Assembly (NCBI GenBank): GCA_001797415.1
Contig: MGPL01000012.1
Location: 1 to 10,143, forward strand
DNA length: 10,143 nucleotides
Direction of reading: 5' to 3'
DNA from: Deltaproteobacteria bacterium GWA2_55_10
Lineage (GTDB): Bacteria; Desulfobacterota; GWC2-55-46
Part shown: positions 1-6,456 of the stretch, piece by piece
Numbering within the stretch: the first letter of the stretch is position 1
Layout: each line of letters starts with the position of its first letter
Notes under the pieces: generated by a model
Told to the model about the DNA's origin: nothing
Seen by the model: only the letters and a program-made list of their open reading frames with translations
Databases searched by the model: none
Translations under genes and position numbers: made by a program

Positions 1-7
1 CCCTCAG

Positions 8-64
8 TCCCCTCCCGTCAAGGGAGGGGAGGATTTAAGAGATACCCCGCCTCTTGCTGCGGGG
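8..64. repeat. Pair of GC-rich inverted repeats, possible dispersed intergenic element
   Basis: Two hairpins lie back to back in non-coding DNA. The first has a 9-bp perfect stem (8-16 with 22-30) and a 5-nt loop. The second pairs CCCCGC at 45-50 with GCGGGG at 59-64 around an 8-nt loop. Neither is followed by a T run on either strand, so they are not ordinary intrinsic terminators. Compact G/C palindromes of this kind between genes often belong to REP-like dispersed families or end the transcript of the preceding gene. Which applies here cannot be told from one copy. Confidence 0.4.
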
Positions 65-76
65 AGGTTCATTTAT

Positions 77-105
77 GTATTTCGTCCAGATAAATATGAT
101 ATAAT
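77..105 (+). promoter_or_regulatory. Possible sigma70-type promoter for the Sco-cytochrome b operon
   Basis: A perfect TATAAT stands at 100-105 in an AT-rich stretch, pointing at the operon that starts near 251. No convincing -35 is seen 16-18 nt upstream (77-82 reads GTATTT), so the promoter may need an activator or may be chance. A start near 112 would give a leader of about 140 nt that contains the hairpin at 129-147. Confidence 0.35.
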
Positions 106-128
106 TCACGGGAATACGCGTCCTTCGA

Positions 129-147
129 GCCCGGCAGCAGACCGGGC
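129..147 (+). other. Leader hairpin upstream of the Sco gene
   Basis: GCCCGG (129-134) pairs perfectly with CCGGGC (142-147) around a 7-nt loop, followed by CTTATTT. The tract is too poor in T for a strong terminator. If the promoter at 100-105 is real, this would be a structured leader element or weak attenuator. It could equally end transcription from upstream. Confidence 0.3.
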
Positions 148-250
148 CTTATTTGGGGTACATAGATTCATAATTTCGAAACTATATTCGTGATTGATGA
201 TAAAAATCATACGATACTGTCCTGCCCGGCTTTATCATAATCTCATGTAC

Positions 251-1087
251 ATGAAAGGGATGAGCTTGAACACAGGATTGCGCTTCCTTTCGATCTTTCT
301 CCTTGTACTCATCTTTTCCATGCAGGCCCAGGCCGCCCCGCAGCTCGACCCGGTGATACTGAAGAACGCGGTCGACAACTCGATAAAGGCCGAAGGCCGC
401 AAGCTCGGCGATTATACTCTCGTGGACCAGGACGGAGTCGAGTTCCGGCTTGGCGAGTACTTCGGCAAGGGAAAGCCCCTTGTCCTGAGCTATATCTATA
501 CTACCTGCCCGCAGGTCTGCCCCACCATCACGATGGAGCTGAAGAAGGCAGTCGACGGAGCCAGGACAAAGTACGGGGACAGGTTCGAAGTCTTGACCAT
601 AGCATTTGATACCGCGCACGACACACCGGCTGCCGTTAACCAATACGCAAGGCGGTTCACCGAGCATTTCCGGGGATTCAGGTTCGCCACGGGCGATGAA
701 GCGACCATAGCGAGGCTCCTCGACGATACAGGCTTTTTCCGGGTGAGGCAGGACGACGGCAGCTTCGACCATATGGACATGGTTACAGTGGTGAAGCCAG
801 ACGGCGCCATCTACAGGCAGGTCTATAGCCTGCGCACCCAGCCGCAGGGCATGGTCCTGAAGCTCGAGGAGCTCATAGAAGGCAAGGCCGAGGGAGGCCG
901 GGGCCTTTCCATGGTAGACAAGTTCAAGTTCTTCTGCTACAGGTACGACCCGTACACGGGCAAATACGTGCTCGACTATCCGGTCTTCGTCAGCATCGGG
1001 ATCCAGGCGCTCGTGATAGCCGTAATAGCCTACGCGGTCTGGGGCAGGAGGGTAATGAAGAGACTTTCAAAGAAGGACAAGAAATGA
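251..1087 (+). CDS. SCO1/SenC-family copper-binding thioredoxin-fold protein, membrane anchored
   Basis: Sco proteins are periplasmic thioredoxin-fold proteins that bind copper and deliver it to, or reduce the thiols of, the CuA site of respiratory oxidases. With the start at 251 the protein has 278 residues. Visible are a signal peptide (residues 1-28, K2/R11, hydrophobic core, AQA cleavage site), the CxxxC copper motif TTCPQVCP (C86, C90), an AFDTAHDTP stretch matching the family's SVDPxxDTP region, and the conserved copper-ligand histidine in DHMDMV (H174). Near the C-terminus CYRYDPYTGKY precedes one membrane helix and a lysine/arginine-rich tail, an extension seen in some Sco proteins. 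The start is uncertain: in-frame ATGs at 197, 245, 251 and 260 all lack a good ribosome site; 251 gives the most normal signal peptide. It overlaps the next gene by ATGA. No oxidase gene is visible, so the copper recipient is unknown. Confidence 0.9.
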   Translation: MKGMSLNTGLRFLSIFLLVLIFSMQAQAAPQLDPVILKNAVDNSIKAEGRKLGDYTLVDQDGVEFRLGEYFGKGKPLVLSYIYTTCPQVCPTITMELKKAVDGARTKYGDRFEVLTIAFDTAHDTPAAVNQYARRFTEHFRGFRFATGDEATIARLLDDTGFFRVRQDDGSFDHMDMVTVVKPDGAIYRQVYSLRTQPQGMVLKLEELIEGKAEGGRGLSMVDKFKFFCYRYDPYTGKYVLDYPVFVSIGIQALVIAVIAYAVWGRRVMKRLSKKDKK

Positions 1088-2664
1088 CGGAAGAAAAGAC
1101 AAGAGAGGCTGCGACGCCCGCGGCGGCGCACGATACAATGAGGGATTTCACGGCGCCAACCGGGCTAAAGGGGCTCTGGCTGAGATTGGAGTCCCTTGTC
1201 AACGGCATCACCACGCCGGAGTACAACCCGTTCTATTACCTCGGAGCCATAGGGATATTCTTCCTCTGGATAATACTCATCTCAGGCATATACCTCTTCC
1301 TCTTCTACGGCATAAGCGCCAAGGGGGCGTATCTCTCGGTCCAGAACCTCACCATAAACCAGTGGTATCTGGGCGGGGTCATGAGGAGCCTGCACAGGTA
1401 CGCCTCGGACGGGCTCGTGCTCGTGATGGTACTGCATGCGCTGCGCTGCTATATGCTCGACCGCTACGGCCACTGGAGATGGCTGGCGTGGGTATCCGGC
1501 ATCTTCATAGCCTGGGTTATTATCGCAGGCGGCATCTTCGGATACTGGATGGTCTGGGACGAGAGGGCCAAGCTCATAGCCACGCTCTCGGCGCACATGC
1601 TCGAGAACATACCCATATTCGGCCTTCCTTTGAGCCTGAATTTCGCCAGGGTGGAGAACCTCACCGACCAGCTCTTCTATATAATACTCTTCATCCATTT
1701 CGCCACCATATTCTTCATATTCATCCTCATACTCATACACATTGCGAGGGTGACGAGGGCGGTCATAAACCCGCCCAGGGCGCTTGTCTACGCCATTATG
1801 ATAGCGCTCCTCGCGCTCTCGTTCATAAAGCCTGCCGTGAGCGCGCCCCCGGCCGAGATGAAGAGGCTCGTCGAATCGGTCCCGTTCGACTGGTTCTACA
1901 TGTTCATATTCCCGCTCCTGAAATACATGAGCGCGCACCAGCTCTGGGCTTTTATCGCGGCCGTGACGCTCTCGCTGGCAATGGCGCCGTGGCTCACCCG
2001 TACGAAGAGGAAGCCGGCCGTGGAGCTCACGCTTCCAAACTGCACGGGCTGCGAGCTGTGCATGGAGGACTGCCCTTACCAGGCCATATCGATGAGGAAG
2101 AGGACCGACGGCCTGCCGTACCCGCTCGAGGCCGTTATCTATCCGTCAAGATGCGCAAGCTGCGGCATCTGCATGGGCGCTTGCGACTACAAGGCCCTTA
2201 ACCTGCCGGATATCACCGAGGACTATGTAAAGGCGGAGATAAGAAGGCTCTCGGCCGAGCTCAAGGAATCCGCAAGCATTGACAAGGTCATCGTCTTCGC
2301 GTGCGCAAAGAGCGCGCGGCTCGACGGCTTGGTCGAGAACGGGAAACTTTCCGGATATGAATGGGCCAGGGTCATAAGCCTTCCCTGCATCGGCATGCTC
2401 CAGCCCTCGATGATGGCGATACCGTTCGAGAAGTCCATCGCAGTGGACGGGATATTCGTCGCGAGCTGCCGCAAGAACGATTGCCATTACAGGAAGGGCG
2501 GGGAATGGTTTACAGGCAGACTCCTGGGCTTCAGGCCGCCGGTTGTGAGGAAATCACTGGACAGGGCAAGGATCAAGACCGTCTATCTTTCGTCGGTCGA
2601 GCAGAAGGAGTTTTTCAAAGAGCTTGATGAGTTCCGCCAGGGGCTCTCTAACAGGACCAGATAA
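1084..2664 (+). CDS. Cytochrome b / 2x[4Fe-4S] ferredoxin / MvhD-like iron-sulfur fusion protein
   Basis: Predicted membrane quinone-reactive electron carrier of 526 residues. Residues ~30-235 match the cytochrome b/b6 N-terminal domain: two histidine pairs, H104/H118 and H205/H219, each 14 apart, can bind two b hemes. Residues ~235-305 resemble the C-terminal cytochrome b/subunit IV part, with VPFDWFY (266-272) where the Qo-site PEWY motif is expected. A cytoplasmic part follows: two [4Fe-4S] sites, C320/C323/C326/C330 and C357/C360/C363/C367, then an MvhD/FrhD-like domain (~400-500) with C407, PCIG (C435) and SCRKNDCHY (C462, C467). In the families named, MvhD passes electrons from hydrogenase to heterodisulfide reductase. 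AAGGA lies 6 nt before the ATG, and the gene overlaps the Sco gene by 4 nt. No Rieske protein or cytochrome c1 lies nearby. Domain identities are secure. The reaction (quinone to iron-sulfur or thiol partner, or the reverse) is inference. Confidence 0.85.
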   Translation: MTEEKTREAATPAAAHDTMRDFTAPTGLKGLWLRLESLVNGITTPEYNPFYYLGAIGIFFLWIILISGIYLFLFYGISAKGAYLSVQNLTINQWYLGGVMRSLHRYASDGLVLVMVLHALRCYMLDRYGHWRWLAWVSGIFIAWVIIAGGIFGYWMVWDERAKLIATLSAHMLENIPIFGLPLSLNFARVENLTDQLFYIILFIHFATIFFIFILILIHIARVTRAVINPPRALVYAIMIALLALSFIKPAVSAPPAEMKRLVESVPFDWFYMFIFPLLKYMSAHQLWAFIAAVTLSLAMAPWLTRTKRKPAVELTLPNCTGCELCMEDCPYQAISMRKRTDGLPYPLEAVIYPSRCASCGICMGACDYKALNLPDITEDYVKAEIRRLSAELKESASIDKVIVFACAKSARLDGLVENGKLSGYEWARVISLPCIGMLQPSMMAIPFEKSIAVDGIFVASCRKNDCHYRKGGEWFTGRLLGFRPPVVRKSLDRARIKTVYLSSVEQKEFFKELDEFRQGLSNRTR

Positions 2665-2673
2665 GGAACAAAT

Positions 2674-3333
2674 ATGGTAATCATACTGGTAACGCTATTC
2701 GCATTCCTCATTCCTGTAGCATTCGTATTGTGGAGGGAATGGAAGAAGAACAAGGAAAGGGAGGCCAGAGAGGGCATCGTCGCGAAGAAGAAGGAGCGCG
2801 TCCCCCCTGCGGCAGTGGCAAAGGCGACTTTCATCATCATATTGCTGGCCGTTCCCGTCTATCTCTTTTCAGACATCTCGTATTCGCATTTCAGGCCGGA
2901 GGAATCCATGCTGAAGGTCGCCTTCAAGCACACTGGCCAGAGGGTCGAGGAGTGCGACGAGACCGGCATGGTGAAGACCGAGGGCGAGAGGTACAGGAGG
3001 GAGCTCAAGGACACCAGGCAGGTCAAGATGAACGTGGAAAAGCTCGCAAGGTGTCCGCGCGAAAGGCACCCCGTGATAGTCGAGCTTTTCGTTGATGGAA
3101 CAAAGGCCCTGGATAAGGCATACTCGCCGACCGGCCTTAAAAAGGACATGGCGTCATATATATATGACGAGTTCATGATAACGCCGGGCCGGCACAGCTT
3201 CAGAGTGCTGCTGTACAATAATGGAAAGAAGGATTCACCGGCCTACGCGCTTGAGCAGTCCATGAATGTAAAGCCCGGAGAGATAAAGGTGGTCTGGTTC
3301 AACGAAAAGGCCGGCGCGCTCGTCTTAGAGTAG
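2674..3333 (+). CDS. Unrecognised two-helix membrane protein with extracytoplasmic domain
   Basis: No family is recognised in this 219-residue protein. Helix 1 (about 2-20) is followed by a strongly charged K/R/E loop (21-46). Helix 2 (about 47-66) leads to a ~150-residue soluble domain. The positive loop implies both ends face the periplasm. The soluble part holds two cysteines, C94 and C127, which could form a disulfide or bind metal. Its second half (VIVELFVDGTKAL, TPGRHSFRVLLYNNG, KPGEIKVVWF) has alternating hydrophobics typical of beta strands, suggesting a beta-sandwich. AAGGA lies 7 nt before the ATG, and the gap from the cytochrome b fusion gene is 9 nt, so it is co-transcribed and probably an accessory or assembly subunit of that complex. 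That role is inference from position. Confidence 0.8.
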   Translation: MVIILVTLFAFLIPVAFVLWREWKKNKEREAREGIVAKKKERVPPAAVAKATFIIILLAVPVYLFSDISYSHFRPEESMLKVAFKHTGQRVEECDETGMVKTEGERYRRELKDTRQVKMNVEKLARCPRERHPVIVELFVDGTKALDKAYSPTGLKKDMASYIYDEFMITPGRHSFRVLLYNNGKKDSPAYALEQSMNVKPGEIKVVWFNEKAGALVLE

Positions 3334-3360
3334 ACAGTTTTTAAGGCAGCAGGCGCATGG

Positions 3361-3392
3361 AAGGCGGAAAACCGGAGGTTTTCCGCCTTTTT
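3361..3392 (+). terminator. Intrinsic terminator of the Sco-cytochrome b operon
   Basis: A perfect 13-bp stem (3361-3373 with 3377-3389) closes on the 3-nt loop GGA and runs straight into TTTTT at 3388-3392. It begins 28 nt after the stop codon of the preceding gene. The AA at the base of the 5' arm gives little support for termination on the opposite strand, where no gene needs it. Confidence 0.92.
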
Positions 3393-3441
3393 GATTAAAG
3401 AGGGCCTCGAAGCTCGGATAAGACTTTGTTGAGGAAATCTC

Positions 3442-3470
3442 TTGTAAATTGGGGTTTTTAGATATATTAT
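3442..3470 (+). promoter_or_regulatory. Sigma70-like promoter for the heme chemoreceptor gene
   Basis: TTGTAA at 3442-3447 (4 of 6 consensus bases) is separated by 17 nt from TATTAT at 3465-3470 (5 of 6). It sits in a local AT-rich patch after the terminator and 41 nt before the ATG at 3512. The chemoreceptor therefore appears to be transcribed alone. AAGGGA at 3502-3507 is the likely ribosome site. Confidence 0.5.
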
Positions 3471-3511
3471 CCAAGTAGTTACGTCTGAATACCCGCCTTA
3501 AAAGGGACCTA

Positions 3512-5698
3512 ATGAGAATCGGTATCAGGGTCAAGCTCCTCATCTTCGCCGCCCTTGCCTGGGCGTTCATTTTCGGCATATACAGCGTATATATCTATAA
3601 GGAAAGGATCGCCCAGACCCACAGGATGGCCCTGATGACAGCCGGCTACCTTTCGAGGGAATTGGCTGCCGAGCGCCAGTACTATACCTCTACCGTCATC
3701 AGGCGCGCCCTGGACGCGGGGCTTACCGTCTCAAGCACATATCACGACCAGGAGCGCGCGATACCGCTCCATTTTACCTTCATAAAAGAGGCGACCCAGG
3801 CGATAGGCGCCGGGGGCGCGCTCACCATAGAACTTGTAAGCACCAACCCGATAAATCCCAACAACCTGCCCAGGGACGAGTTCCAGAGGCAGGCCCTCGC
3901 GCAGTTCTCAAAAGGTTCCGAGACCAGTTTTCACAGCTTCTCAGACTACAAGGGCAAGAAATCAGTCAGGTACATGATACCCGACATCGCAACGTCGCAG
4001 ACCTGCGTTGACTGCCATAACTCCAACCCCGCAAGCCCCAAGACGGATTATAAGATAGGCGACATAGCGGGAGGGCTCGAGATAATAATACCTATCGAGA
4101 GCGAACTCGCGGCGGCCATGAACGACGTCTGGCGCTCCATCGCCTTCGGGTTCGTGGTCGTGCTCGCAATGGGGCTGGTCGGGCTGGCCTTCATAAGGAA
4201 GATCGTCACTTCTCCGATACTCTCTCTCGTGGACACGACCAAGCACCTCGCCTCGGGAGACCTCACGAGCAAGGCCCAGATTTCATCGAACGACGAGATA
4301 GGCGACCTCGGCGGGCAGATGAACGAGGTCGTTGACAACCTCCACAGGATGATAGGGGAGATAAGGAGGTCCTCTGACGAGGCCGCCGTCATCTCGCACG
4401 GCGTGCGCGAGATGAGCAGGTTCGTGCTCGAAGGCTCCAGTATGCAGGGCTCCGCCATAGACTCCATCGGATCGAACATGAAGGGCGTGAACGCCTCCAT
4501 GTCGGGGATAGCCAATTACACGGAGCTTCTCGCCAAGTCCCTTGAGAAGGGCTCCAGCTCGGTCCTCGAGCTTGGTTCCGGCATAAACGAGATCGTCGAG
4601 AGCATGGAATCGCTCTCCGTGAGCGTGGATGAGACCTCCACATCCACCCGCGACATGTCGTTCTCGATAAAAGAGGTCTCCGAGAACATCGAGAGCCTGT
4701 CTTCAGCCGCGACCCAGGTCTCCTCTTCCATGATGCAGATAAACGCCAAGATAAAGGAGGTCGAGGCAAATGCCGCCGAGGCCTCCAGGTTCGCCGAAGA
4801 GGTCATCAGGGACGCCAGGGCAGGGGCGGAGAGCGTGGAGTCCACCATAGACGGGATATTGAAGACCAAGGAAATAACCCGGGAATCCACATTTATTATC
4901 AACAGCCTCTCTGAAAGGGTTAAAGAAATCGGTAAAATACTCGATGTCATACAGGAAGTCGCGGAAGAGACAAACCTCCTGGCCCTTAACGCCGCCATAA
5001 TAGCCGCCCAGACAGGGGAGCACGGCAAGAGCTTCTCCGTGGTGGCAAACGAGATAAAGGACCTTGCGGAGAGGACATCGACCTCTGCAAAGGAGGTATC
5101 CGAGATAATCCACGCGGTCGAGATCGAGTCCGAAAGGGCCGTGAAATCGATGGAGCGCGGATACCTGAGCGTCGAAGAGGGCGTGCGCCTCTCAATGAAT
5201 GCCGGCGAGGGCCTGAGAAAGATAATGGGCAGCGCCCAGAGGTCGACCGCGAGCGTGCGCCAGATAGCCGCCGCTTCCGAGCTGCAGGCCTCTGAGAGCA
5301 GGATGGTGGCGGAGGCGACTGAAAAGGTCGCTGAGATGACCAGGAGGATAGTGAACGCGACCCATGAGCACGCAAGGGGCAGCGAGCTTATAAACAAGGC
5401 GACCGAGCGCATGTCGGACATAACCTACAGGGTCAAGGCCACGACCAAGTCCCAGGCCGAGGCAACGCGCCAGATAACCTCGACCATAGAGGACGTGAAC
5501 AGGATGGTCGCCTATATAAACGATGTCATAAAGGAGCAGAGCAGGAACACCAATAAGGTGCTCGAGGCCCTTGACGCGGTAAAGAGGATATCGGTTGAGA
5601 ACACCGGGAAGGCTCTCGAGACCGATAAGGCGGTCGAGGAGCTTGCGAGGCTGGACAGGCAGGTGACGGAGAATGTTAAGAGGTTCAAGCTGAAATGA
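3512..5698 (+). CDS. Methyl-accepting chemotaxis protein with periplasmic heme c sensor domain
   Basis: Chemoreceptor of 728 residues that would signal to CheA/CheW. Order: helix 1 (about 9-29); periplasmic domain (30-205); helix 2 (209-228); HAMP (about 229-281, with PILSLVDTTKHLASGDL); a long coiled-coil MCP signalling domain to the end. The periplasmic part ends with CVDCH (C165-H169), a CxxCH heme c site, followed by IGDIAGGLEIIIPIE. This matches the Tll0287-like (DUF3365) sensor family. A covalent heme suggests sensing of redox state or a gas such as NO or O2. The ligand is not known. The hairpin tip reads NLLALNAAIIAAQTGE (488-503), where many MCPs have NAAIEAARAGE. There is no C-terminal CheR-binding pentapeptide (the end is RFKLK). 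It has its own promoter and no chemotaxis gene beside it, so it is probably an orphan receptor serving a pathway encoded elsewhere. Confidence 0.92.
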   Translation: MRIGIRVKLLIFAALAWAFIFGIYSVYIYKERIAQTHRMALMTAGYLSRELAAERQYYTSTVIRRALDAGLTVSSTYHDQERAIPLHFTFIKEATQAIGAGGALTIELVSTNPINPNNLPRDEFQRQALAQFSKGSETSFHSFSDYKGKKSVRYMIPDIATSQTCVDCHNSNPASPKTDYKIGDIAGGLEIIIPIESELAAAMNDVWRSIAFGFVVVLAMGLVGLAFIRKIVTSPILSLVDTTKHLASGDLTSKAQISSNDEIGDLGGQMNEVVDNLHRMIGEIRRSSDEAAVISHGVREMSRFVLEGSSMQGSAIDSIGSNMKGVNASMSGIANYTELLAKSLEKGSSSVLELGSGINEIVESMESLSVSVDETSTSTRDMSFSIKEVSENIESLSSAATQVSSSMMQINAKIKEVEANAAEASRFAEEVIRDARAGAESVESTIDGILKTKEITRESTFIINSLSERVKEIGKILDVIQEVAEETNLLALNAAIIAAQTGEHGKSFSVVANEIKDLAERTSTSAKEVSEIIHAVEIESERAVKSMERGYLSVEEGVRLSMNAGEGLRKIMGSAQRSTASVRQIAAASELQASESRMVAEATEKVAEMTRRIVNATHEHARGSELINKATERMSDITYRVKATTKSQAEATRQITSTIEDVNRMVAYINDVIKEQSRNTNKVLEALDAVKRISVENTGKALETDKAVEELARLDRQVTENVKRFKLK

Positions 5699-5721
5699 AC
5701 TTCTCGGGTACCTGAAAAATC

Positions 5722-5750
5722 TTGCGCGGTGGGTATCAATACCTTATAAT
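5722..5750 (+). promoter_or_regulatory. Possible promoter for the tRNA-Leu transcript
   Basis: TTGCGC at 5722-5727 is followed after exactly 17 nt by a perfect TATAAT at 5745-5750. A transcript starting near 5757 would carry about 150 nt of leader before the tRNA. The rest of the gap from 5699 to 5910 is AT-richer than the genes and shows no credible reading frame. The weak -35 and long leader keep confidence modest. Confidence 0.4.
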
Positions 5751-5790
5751 AATTTGCTGTTGAACAGTTCTTTTTTGAATAATCTCTTCT

Positions 5791-5810
5791 GGCGGGAATC
5801 TCCTGCCTTT
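5791..5810 (+). terminator. Weak hairpin, possible terminator of the chemoreceptor transcript
   Basis: GGCGGG (5791-5796) can pair with CCTGCC (5802-5807), including one G-T pair, around a 5-nt loop, followed only by TTT and then A residues. It is the best terminator-like structure after the chemoreceptor stop. However, it would lie inside the tRNA leader if the promoter at 5722-5750 is used. Confidence 0.25.
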
Positions 5811-5910
5811 AAAAACACCCGGCTTTTTAAGTCAGCTTTAAAACGGCAATAAATAATCGCCTGGGGCCTAAAAGCCATTGTAAACGGCTCTGAGTTACGG
5901 GCATTCCCTT

Positions 5911-5993
5911 GCGAGAGTGGCGGAACCGGCAGACGCGCCAGACTTAGGATCTGGTGGGCAACCGTGGGGGTTCAACTCCCCCCTCTCGCACCA
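5911..5993 (+). tRNA. tRNA-Leu (anticodon UAG)
   Basis: A complete class II tRNA. The 7-bp acceptor stem is GCGAGAG (5911-5917) with CTCTCGC (5983-5989), then discriminator A and encoded CCA (5990-5993). The D arm region (GGCGGAACCGGCAGACGC) is typical of bacterial leucine tRNAs. Anticodon stem CCAGA/TCTGG (5938-5942, 5950-5954) encloses loop CTTAGGA with anticodon TAG at 5945-5947, which reads CUA and, by wobble, other CUN codons. A short variable arm (TGGGCAACCGTG) precedes the T arm GGGGG-TTCAACT-CCCCC. At 83 nt it is slightly shorter than the E. coli leucine tRNAs because of the short variable arm. Confidence 0.97.
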
Positions 5994-6023
5994 AAATTTC
6001 TCAGTAAAATCAAAAAAAATCAG

Positions 6024-6455
6024 CTATCCGTTTTTTGTATTAATGTAAAGCCAGTACTCGCATGTTTTCTTTAATAGATTTGTATATTCCTCAAAGTCCC
6101 CTGGTTTTCGCAAATAACTGTTAGCCCCCAGGTCATAGGCCTTCATTATGTCCGCAGGCAGGTTTGAGACCGTCATGATGATCACGGGTATGCGCCTTGT
6201 TCGCGGGTTTTTCCGGCACCACTCAAGAACCTCGAAGCCGTTCTTTTTTGGAAGCCTGAGGTCGAGGATTACCAGGTCCGGCATATCACTCAAGCTTCTG
6301 TCGGCATATTTCCCCGTTGCCGAAAGGTACTCGATCGCCTCCGCGCCATCATAAGCGACATCGAGCAGTTCCTGACTGACGCATCCCTTAAGGGCTTCTT
6401 TTGAGAGCTCCACGGCGTCATGGCTGTCTTCTACAAGAAGTATGGATTTACTCAT
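6024..6455 (-). CDS. Single-domain response regulator, Rcp1-like
   Basis: A 143-residue CheY-like receiver with no output domain. Visible are the acidic metal-binding pair E9/D10 (LLVEDSHD), phospho-acceptor D65 in LVILDLRLPKKNG, the switch threonine T95 (VIIMTVSN) and K117 (LRKPGD). The DLRLPKKNGFEVLEW stretch and the short charged/aromatic C-terminus are typical of Rcp1-type regulators, which usually pair with phytochrome-like kinases. It is the last gene of the minus-strand operon. Its ATG follows the kinase stop codon by one base, and GAAGG, about 9 nt upstream within the kinase's last codons, is the ribosome site. It should therefore be the direct phosphate acceptor of that kinase, acting by protein contact rather than DNA binding. 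A T8 run lies just after the stop (plus-strand 6012-6019) without a good hairpin. Confidence 0.93.
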   Translation of the reverse strand: MSKSILLVEDSHDAVELSKEALKGCVSQELLDVAYDGAEAIEYLSATGKYADRSLSDMPDLVILDLRLPKKNGFEVLEWCRKNPRTRRIPVIIMTVSNLPADIMKAYDLGANSYLRKPGDFEEYTNLLKKTCEYWLYINTKNG

Positions 6456-6456
6456 A

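Noticed and set aside
182..772. 196-codon minus-strand frame opposite the Sco gene
   Set aside because: The plus strand encodes a signal peptide, CxxxC and the copper-binding His in order. The antisense product has no recognisable feature.
1362..2201. 279-codon plus-strand frame inside the cytochrome b fusion gene
   Set aside because: It is in the wrong frame relative to the heme and iron-sulfur motifs, and its H/R/E-rich composition shows no domain.
2467..2487. C462-x4-C467-H468 as a possible heme c site in the fusion protein
   Set aside because: The spacing is Cx4CH rather than CxxCH, it lies in the cytoplasmic part, and it matches the MvhD-type iron-sulfur pattern ending in DCHY.
4516..5421. 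301-codon open frame on the minus strand
   Set aside because: It is antisense to the conserved MCP signalling domain. Its serine/alanine-rich translation is the complement of GAG/GCC/AAG-rich coiled-coil coding.
5759..5776. CTGTTGAACAG dyad before a T6 run as a terminator
   Set aside because: The perfect dyad leaves a one-base loop. A realistic hairpin has only about three base pairs.
6012..6036. A8 and T6 runs between the tRNA and the regulator stop codon as a bidirectional terminator
   Set aside because: The A and T runs could pair, but the interior has no GC stem, so the hairpin would be too weak to call.
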